NCBI GenBank assembly: GCA_031273405.1
Contig: JAISRW010000225.1
Coordinates: forward strand, 1 to 9,038
Origin: Treponema sp.
GTDB lineage: Bacteria; Spirochaetota; Spirochaetia; Treponematales; Breznakiellaceae
DNA length: 9,038 nt
Reading direction: 5' to 3'
The notes under the pieces are model-generated. The model was not told where the DNA came from. It searched no databases and saw only the letters and a program-made list of their open reading frames with translations. Positions 6,466-9,038 of the stretch are shown one piece after another; the stretch's first letter is position 1, and every line of letters starts with the position of its first letter. A program made the position numbers and the translations under genes.

Positions 6466-7920
6466 ATGGCTTATGAAGTAACCGCCACCCGGCGGCGTCC
6501 AAAAACCTTTGACGAGCTGGCGGGCCAGGAATTTGTGGCCGCAACCCTCAAAAATTCCCTGGAAACCGGGCATATTGCCCCTGCCTACCTCTTTTCCGGG
6601 CCCCGGGGCTGCGGCAAGACCAGCGCCGCCCGTATTCTGGCCCGGGCGCTGCGCTGCGAGAAGGGGCCCGCCGCCAACCCCTGCGGCGTTTGTTCCCAGT
6701 GCCGGGAGATCGCCCAGGGGTCCAGCATGGATGTTATCGAAATCGACGGGGCCACGAATACCGGTATCAACGAAGTGCGGCAGATAAAGGAAGAAGTCCT
6801 CTTTCCCCCGGCTTCGGGGAAATACAAGGTCTACATCATCGACGAAGTCCACATGCTTTCAATGCCCGCCTTCAACGCCCTCCTCAAAACCATTGAAGAG
6901 CCGCCGCCCAATATTGTTTTCATTTTTGCGACCACCGAGATTCAGAAGGTTCCGGCCACTATCAAGAGCCGGTGCCAGCAGTTCAATTTTCGTCTTATCT
7001 CCGTAGAAACCATAGCGGGCCTTCTTCGCGGGGCCTGTAACGAGACGGGTATCAAGGCGGAAGACGAAGCCCTTTTCTGGATAGCCAGGGAAGCTACCGG
7101 AAGCCTCAGAGACGCGTACACTCTTTTCGATCAGGTGGTTTCGTTTTCCGACGGCCATATACGCTCCGCCCTCATCCGGGAGAAAATGGGCCTTGTGGGA
7201 CTGGATACGCTGAACAGCTTTGCCGAAAGCTGCGCCGCCAATGACTTTGCCGGGGTTCTTTCCCGGATTGACGAGATTCTGGCGGCGGGCATTGCCGTCG
7301 AAACCTTTATCACCAATTTGGCCGGCTATTATCACAGCCTGCTTCTTATAAAGGCCGGGATCAGCAGAGAATCGCTTCTCGGCTACAGCGCGGAGCGTTT
7401 TTCGGCAAAGGTTCTGGAAAAGCTCGATACAATCCGGCTGGCCCACGCCGGCGAGCTTCTTTTCGATCTGTACCGGAATGTACGCTATTCGGTGTCCCCA
7501 CGGTTTGAGCTGGAGACCCTGGCCTCAAAACTCTGCTGCCTTGACCGCTGGGTGTCGCCGCCGGAACTTGCGGAGACCGTAGACAGGGCGCGGGAAGCGC
7601 TTAGGGGAGGGGTAGGCCGCCCTTTAGCCGGGGAGGGGGCGAGCCGCCGGGACGCGGCGCCCCCTAACGAGACCGCCGCTCCCGCGGCCCCGGCGGCGGT
7701 CCTCGGGAAGGGAGAGCACGAGGCCGGGGCCTTAACCGAGGGTTTTAAACGCTATATAGCCTCCAAAAACAGCGGAGACGTTAACAGCGGTGATATACGC
7801 CGGGACTATTCGCCGTCCCGGAATTCCCAGGAACTTAATTCGGGAGTGCAGACGGTTCTAAAGCTCTTCCGGGGAACCATCGTTACCAACATGCAGGAGG
7901 ACGCCGGAAATGGATATTAA
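6466..7920 (+). CDS. dnaX: DNA polymerase III clamp-loader subunit (gamma/tau)
   Basis: ATPase of the clamp loader that places the sliding clamp on DNA at the replisome. The 484-residue product has Walker A GPRGCGKT (45-52), four zinc-binding cysteines at 64, 73, 76 and 79, Walker B IIDEVH (124-129), sensor-1 ATTE (155-158), the arginine-finger SRC (168-170) and sensor-2 GSLRD (212-216). The collar domain runs to about 370. After that there is a low-complexity Ala/Pro/Gly linker and only ~60 more residues, including NSGD repeats. The long tau-specific C-terminal domains of E. coli are therefore short or absent, and no slippery A-run for programmed frameshifting was noticed. The ATG at 6466 starts the conserved N terminus; an in-frame ATG at 6313 lies inside the SRP RNA and is rejected. 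No good Shine-Dalgarno precedes 6466. It overlaps ybaB/ebfC by 11 bases. Confidence 0.97.
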   Translation: MAYEVTATRRRPKTFDELAGQEFVAATLKNSLETGHIAPAYLFSGPRGCGKTSAARILARALRCEKGPAANPCGVCSQCREIAQGSSMDVIEIDGATNTGINEVRQIKEEVLFPPASGKYKVYIIDEVHMLSMPAFNALLKTIEEPPPNIVFIFATTEIQKVPATIKSRCQQFNFRLISVETIAGLLRGACNETGIKAEDEALFWIAREATGSLRDAYTLFDQVVSFSDGHIRSALIREKMGLVGLDTLNSFAESCAANDFAGVLSRIDEILAAGIAVETFITNLAGYYHSLLLIKAGISRESLLGYSAERFSAKVLEKLDTIRLAHAGELLFDLYRNVRYSVSPRFELETLASKLCCLDRWVSPPELAETVDRAREALRGGVGRPLAGEGASRRDAAPPNETAAPAAPAAVLGKGEHEAGALTEGFKRYIASKNSGDVNSGDIRRDYSPSRNSQELNSGVQTVLKLFRGTIVTNMQEDAGNGY

Positions 7921-8239
7921 TCCCTTTGAAATTCTTAAAAACGCCCAGAAGGTCCAGGAAAAGATGGGAGAGTTCCAGGCAAAGCTCGGCCTCCTTAAAG
8001 CTGCCGGTTTTTCCGGGGGCGGCATGGTCGAAATCGAAATGAACGGCAACATGGAGGTACAGGGGGTTCGGATCGCTCCCGAAGCGATAGCAGAGGGGGA
8101 CCGGGAAATGCTCCAGGACCTGGTTGCCGCGGCTTTTAACAGCGCCCTGGAAAACATAAAGGAAGAGATTAACCGCGAAATAGGCGCGATGGCCGGTTTG
8201 CCCGGCGGCATACCGGGAATGCCGGGAATTTTCTCATGA
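7910..8239 (+). CDS. ebfC: YbaB/EbfC family nucleoid-associated DNA-binding protein
   Basis: A 109-residue member of the YbaB/EbfC family, homodimeric DNA-binding proteins that coat or organise the nucleoid; the Borrelia member (EbfC) is the best studied in spirochaetes. The order is standard: an N-terminal amphipathic helix (5-31), a beta-sheet core with GGGMVEIEMNGNMEVQGVRI (36-55), and a C-terminal helix (65-93). A Gly/Pro/Met-rich tail (GGIPGMPG) ends it. AGGAGG at 7895-7900, nine bases before the ATG, fixes the start. It overlaps dnaX by 11 bases and recR by 4, so the three are translationally coupled. The dnaX-ybaB-recR order is widely conserved and suggests a role beside RecR in repair or replication, which is an inference. 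Confidence 0.95.
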   Translation: MDINPFEILKNAQKVQEKMGEFQAKLGLLKAAGFSGGGMVEIEMNGNMEVQGVRIAPEAIAEGDREMLQDLVAAAFNSALENIKEEINREIGAMAGLPGGIPGMPGIFS

Positions 8240-8859
8240 GCGAATCCGTCGTCCGGGGCCCTAACGCCCTTGAGCGGCTGACCCTTCTTCTGTCCAAACT
8301 GCCGGGGATTGGGAAAAAAACCGCCGGCCGCCTGGCCTATTACCTGCTTGATACGGATCAGTCGTATGCCTGCGCCCTTGCCGCCGAACTTACGGGGCTC
8401 CACGAATCAATCAGGCGCTGTTCCCGTTGCGGGAGTTACACCGAAAGCGATCCCTGCCCCATTTGCTCCGATCCTTCGAGGGATCGCGGCATCCTTTGCG
8501 TGGTGGAAAAGGCCCAGGATGTACGGGTCATAGAGGAATCCAGGGAATTCAGGGGCCTTTTCCATATCCTGGGAGGGCTTATCGCCCCCCTGGAAGGGGT
8601 GGGTCCGGGGGATCTGAGCCTGGGCCGGCTTTTCAGCCGGATTCGGGACGAAGAGGTTCGGGAACTGATCCTGGCCCTGAACCCTACCGTCGAGGGGGAT
8701 ACCACAGCCCTTTATATCCAAAGGCTGCTCAAAGAGAGATTGGGCGGCAGCCCCCTTGAACTTACCCGCCTGGCCTCCGGCCTCCCGGTAGGCGGCGACC
8801 TGGAATACGCCGATCGTCTCACCCTTTCCCGGAGTTTGCGGGGCAGGATAAAGCTCTGA
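8236..8859 (+). CDS. recR: Recombination mediator protein RecR
   Basis: RecR works with RecO (and RecF) to load RecA on SSB-coated single-stranded DNA at gaps. The 207-residue protein has the usual order. A helix-hairpin-helix LPGIGKKTAGRLA (22-34) is followed by a four-cysteine zinc finger with Cys62, 65, 74 and 77. The Toprim domain begins at ILCVVEKAQDV (86-96, Glu91) and continues through the RGLFHILGG block (106-114) and LNPTVEGDTTALY (148-160). The C terminus includes the GLPVGGDLEYAD block (186-197). Length is normal for the family. The ATG overlaps the ybaB/ebfC stop as ATGA. It is the last gene of the dnaX operon; a palindrome and a terminator follow. Confidence 0.97.
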   Translation: MSESVVRGPNALERLTLLLSKLPGIGKKTAGRLAYYLLDTDQSYACALAAELTGLHESIRRCSRCGSYTESDPCPICSDPSRDRGILCVVEKAQDVRVIEESREFRGLFHILGGLIAPLEGVGPGDLSLGRLFSRIRDEEVRELILALNPTVEGDTTALYIQRLLKERLGGSPLELTRLASGLPVGGDLEYADRLTLSRSLRGRIKL

Positions 8860-8922
8860 ACCCCTCCGGTACGCGCGATCCCAGCCCCTTCCTTGCCCTA
8901 TCCCAAATAAATTGGTATTAGT

Positions 8923-8981
8923 GAGCCTGTCCCAAAACTATTTTACTGTGAGCTAAAAGCTCACGGTTTTGGGACAGGCTC
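8923..8981. repeat. 59-bp palindrome with 16-bp perfect arms, possible miniature element or terminator
   Basis: GAGCCTGTCCCAAAAC (8923-8938) and its exact reverse complement (8966-8981) enclose an inner hairpin GTGAGCT-AAA-AGCTCAC (8948-8964). The two stems are joined by a 9-base internal bulge on one side and one base on the other. No direct target duplication is seen at the borders (AGT left, TCG right). The arm sequence resembles, from memory, terminal repeats of some DDE insertion sequences, so a minimal non-coding element or an IS scar is possible. It also lies where the recR operon should end. Confidence 0.6.
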
Positions 8982-8983
8982 TC

Positions 8984-9014
8984 GGAAAAAGCGGTCAAAT
9001 AGCCCGCTTTTTCC
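8984..9014. terminator. Bidirectional intrinsic terminator
   Basis: GGAAAAAGCGG (8984-8994) pairs perfectly with CCGCTTTTTCC (9004-9014) around a nine-base loop. The A-run on one side and T-run on the other make it readable from both strands. It is the likely end of the SRP/dnaX-ebfC-recR transcription unit and perhaps of a convergent gene beyond the window. The T-run lies in the stem rather than after it, which makes efficiency uncertain. Confidence 0.65.
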
Positions 9015-9038
9015 CCTAAATTTAAGGTTGCTTTCCCA

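Noticed and set aside
1..9038. CRISPR array, phage or defence cassette
   Set aside because: There are no regularly spaced long repeats, no cas, integrase, transposase or toxin-antitoxin genes; the content is housekeeping.

Overview
The window looks like core chromosome of a GC-rich spirochaete, most likely a treponeme-type organism of the termite-gut or environmental kind. The order SRP RNA - dnaX - ybaB/ebfC - recR is an old bacterial arrangement that is also found in Bacillus. The secreted protein at 5147-5755 resembles, from memory, a conserved treponemal periplasmic protein. The lineage assignment is an inference: there is no rRNA here and no search could be run.

Layout from left to right. 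1-203 is non-coding and holds a cluster of short TCCGTGG/TTAATCC repeats and a 16-bp perfect palindrome. 210-1991 (+) is a DEAD-box RNA helicase with a long basic Gly/Arg-rich tail. Fifteen bases later, 2007-3644 (+) is an ABC-F type ribosome-associated ATPase whose frame is intact except for one amber codon at 2394-2396. 3722-4948 (-) is purA, convergent with that pair. The purA/5147 divergent intergenic region (4949-5146) carries a purA promoter and a possible 22-residue ORF on the minus strand. 5147-5755 and 5745-6200 (+) are an overlapping pair of exported proteins, the second a DUF192 protein. 6298-6401 (+) is the SRP (4.5S) RNA with a clear sigma70-type promoter. It is followed by dnaX (6466-7920), ybaB/ebfC (7910-8239) and recR (8236-8859), coupled by 11-bp and 4-bp overlaps. 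The last 180 bases hold a long palindrome with 16-bp arms and a bidirectional terminator hairpin.

How the genes work together. The helicase and ABC-F protein form a likely translation/RNA-remodelling operon, now broken or conditionally read because of the amber codon. PurA makes adenylosuccinate in AMP synthesis. The SRP RNA serves membrane protein targeting. DnaX is the replicative clamp loader, and RecR with the small YbaB/EbfC DNA-binding protein belongs to recombinational repair.

No cassette of a wholly new system is evident. The two observations most worth following are the single amber codon in an otherwise well-kept ABC-F gene, and a repeated start-site architecture. In that architecture the genes that begin transcription units have a -10-like hexamer only 5-6 nt before ATG and no good Shine-Dalgarno, while internal operon genes have strong ones. 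This suggests leaderless mRNAs. The possible micro-ORF beside purA is a third.
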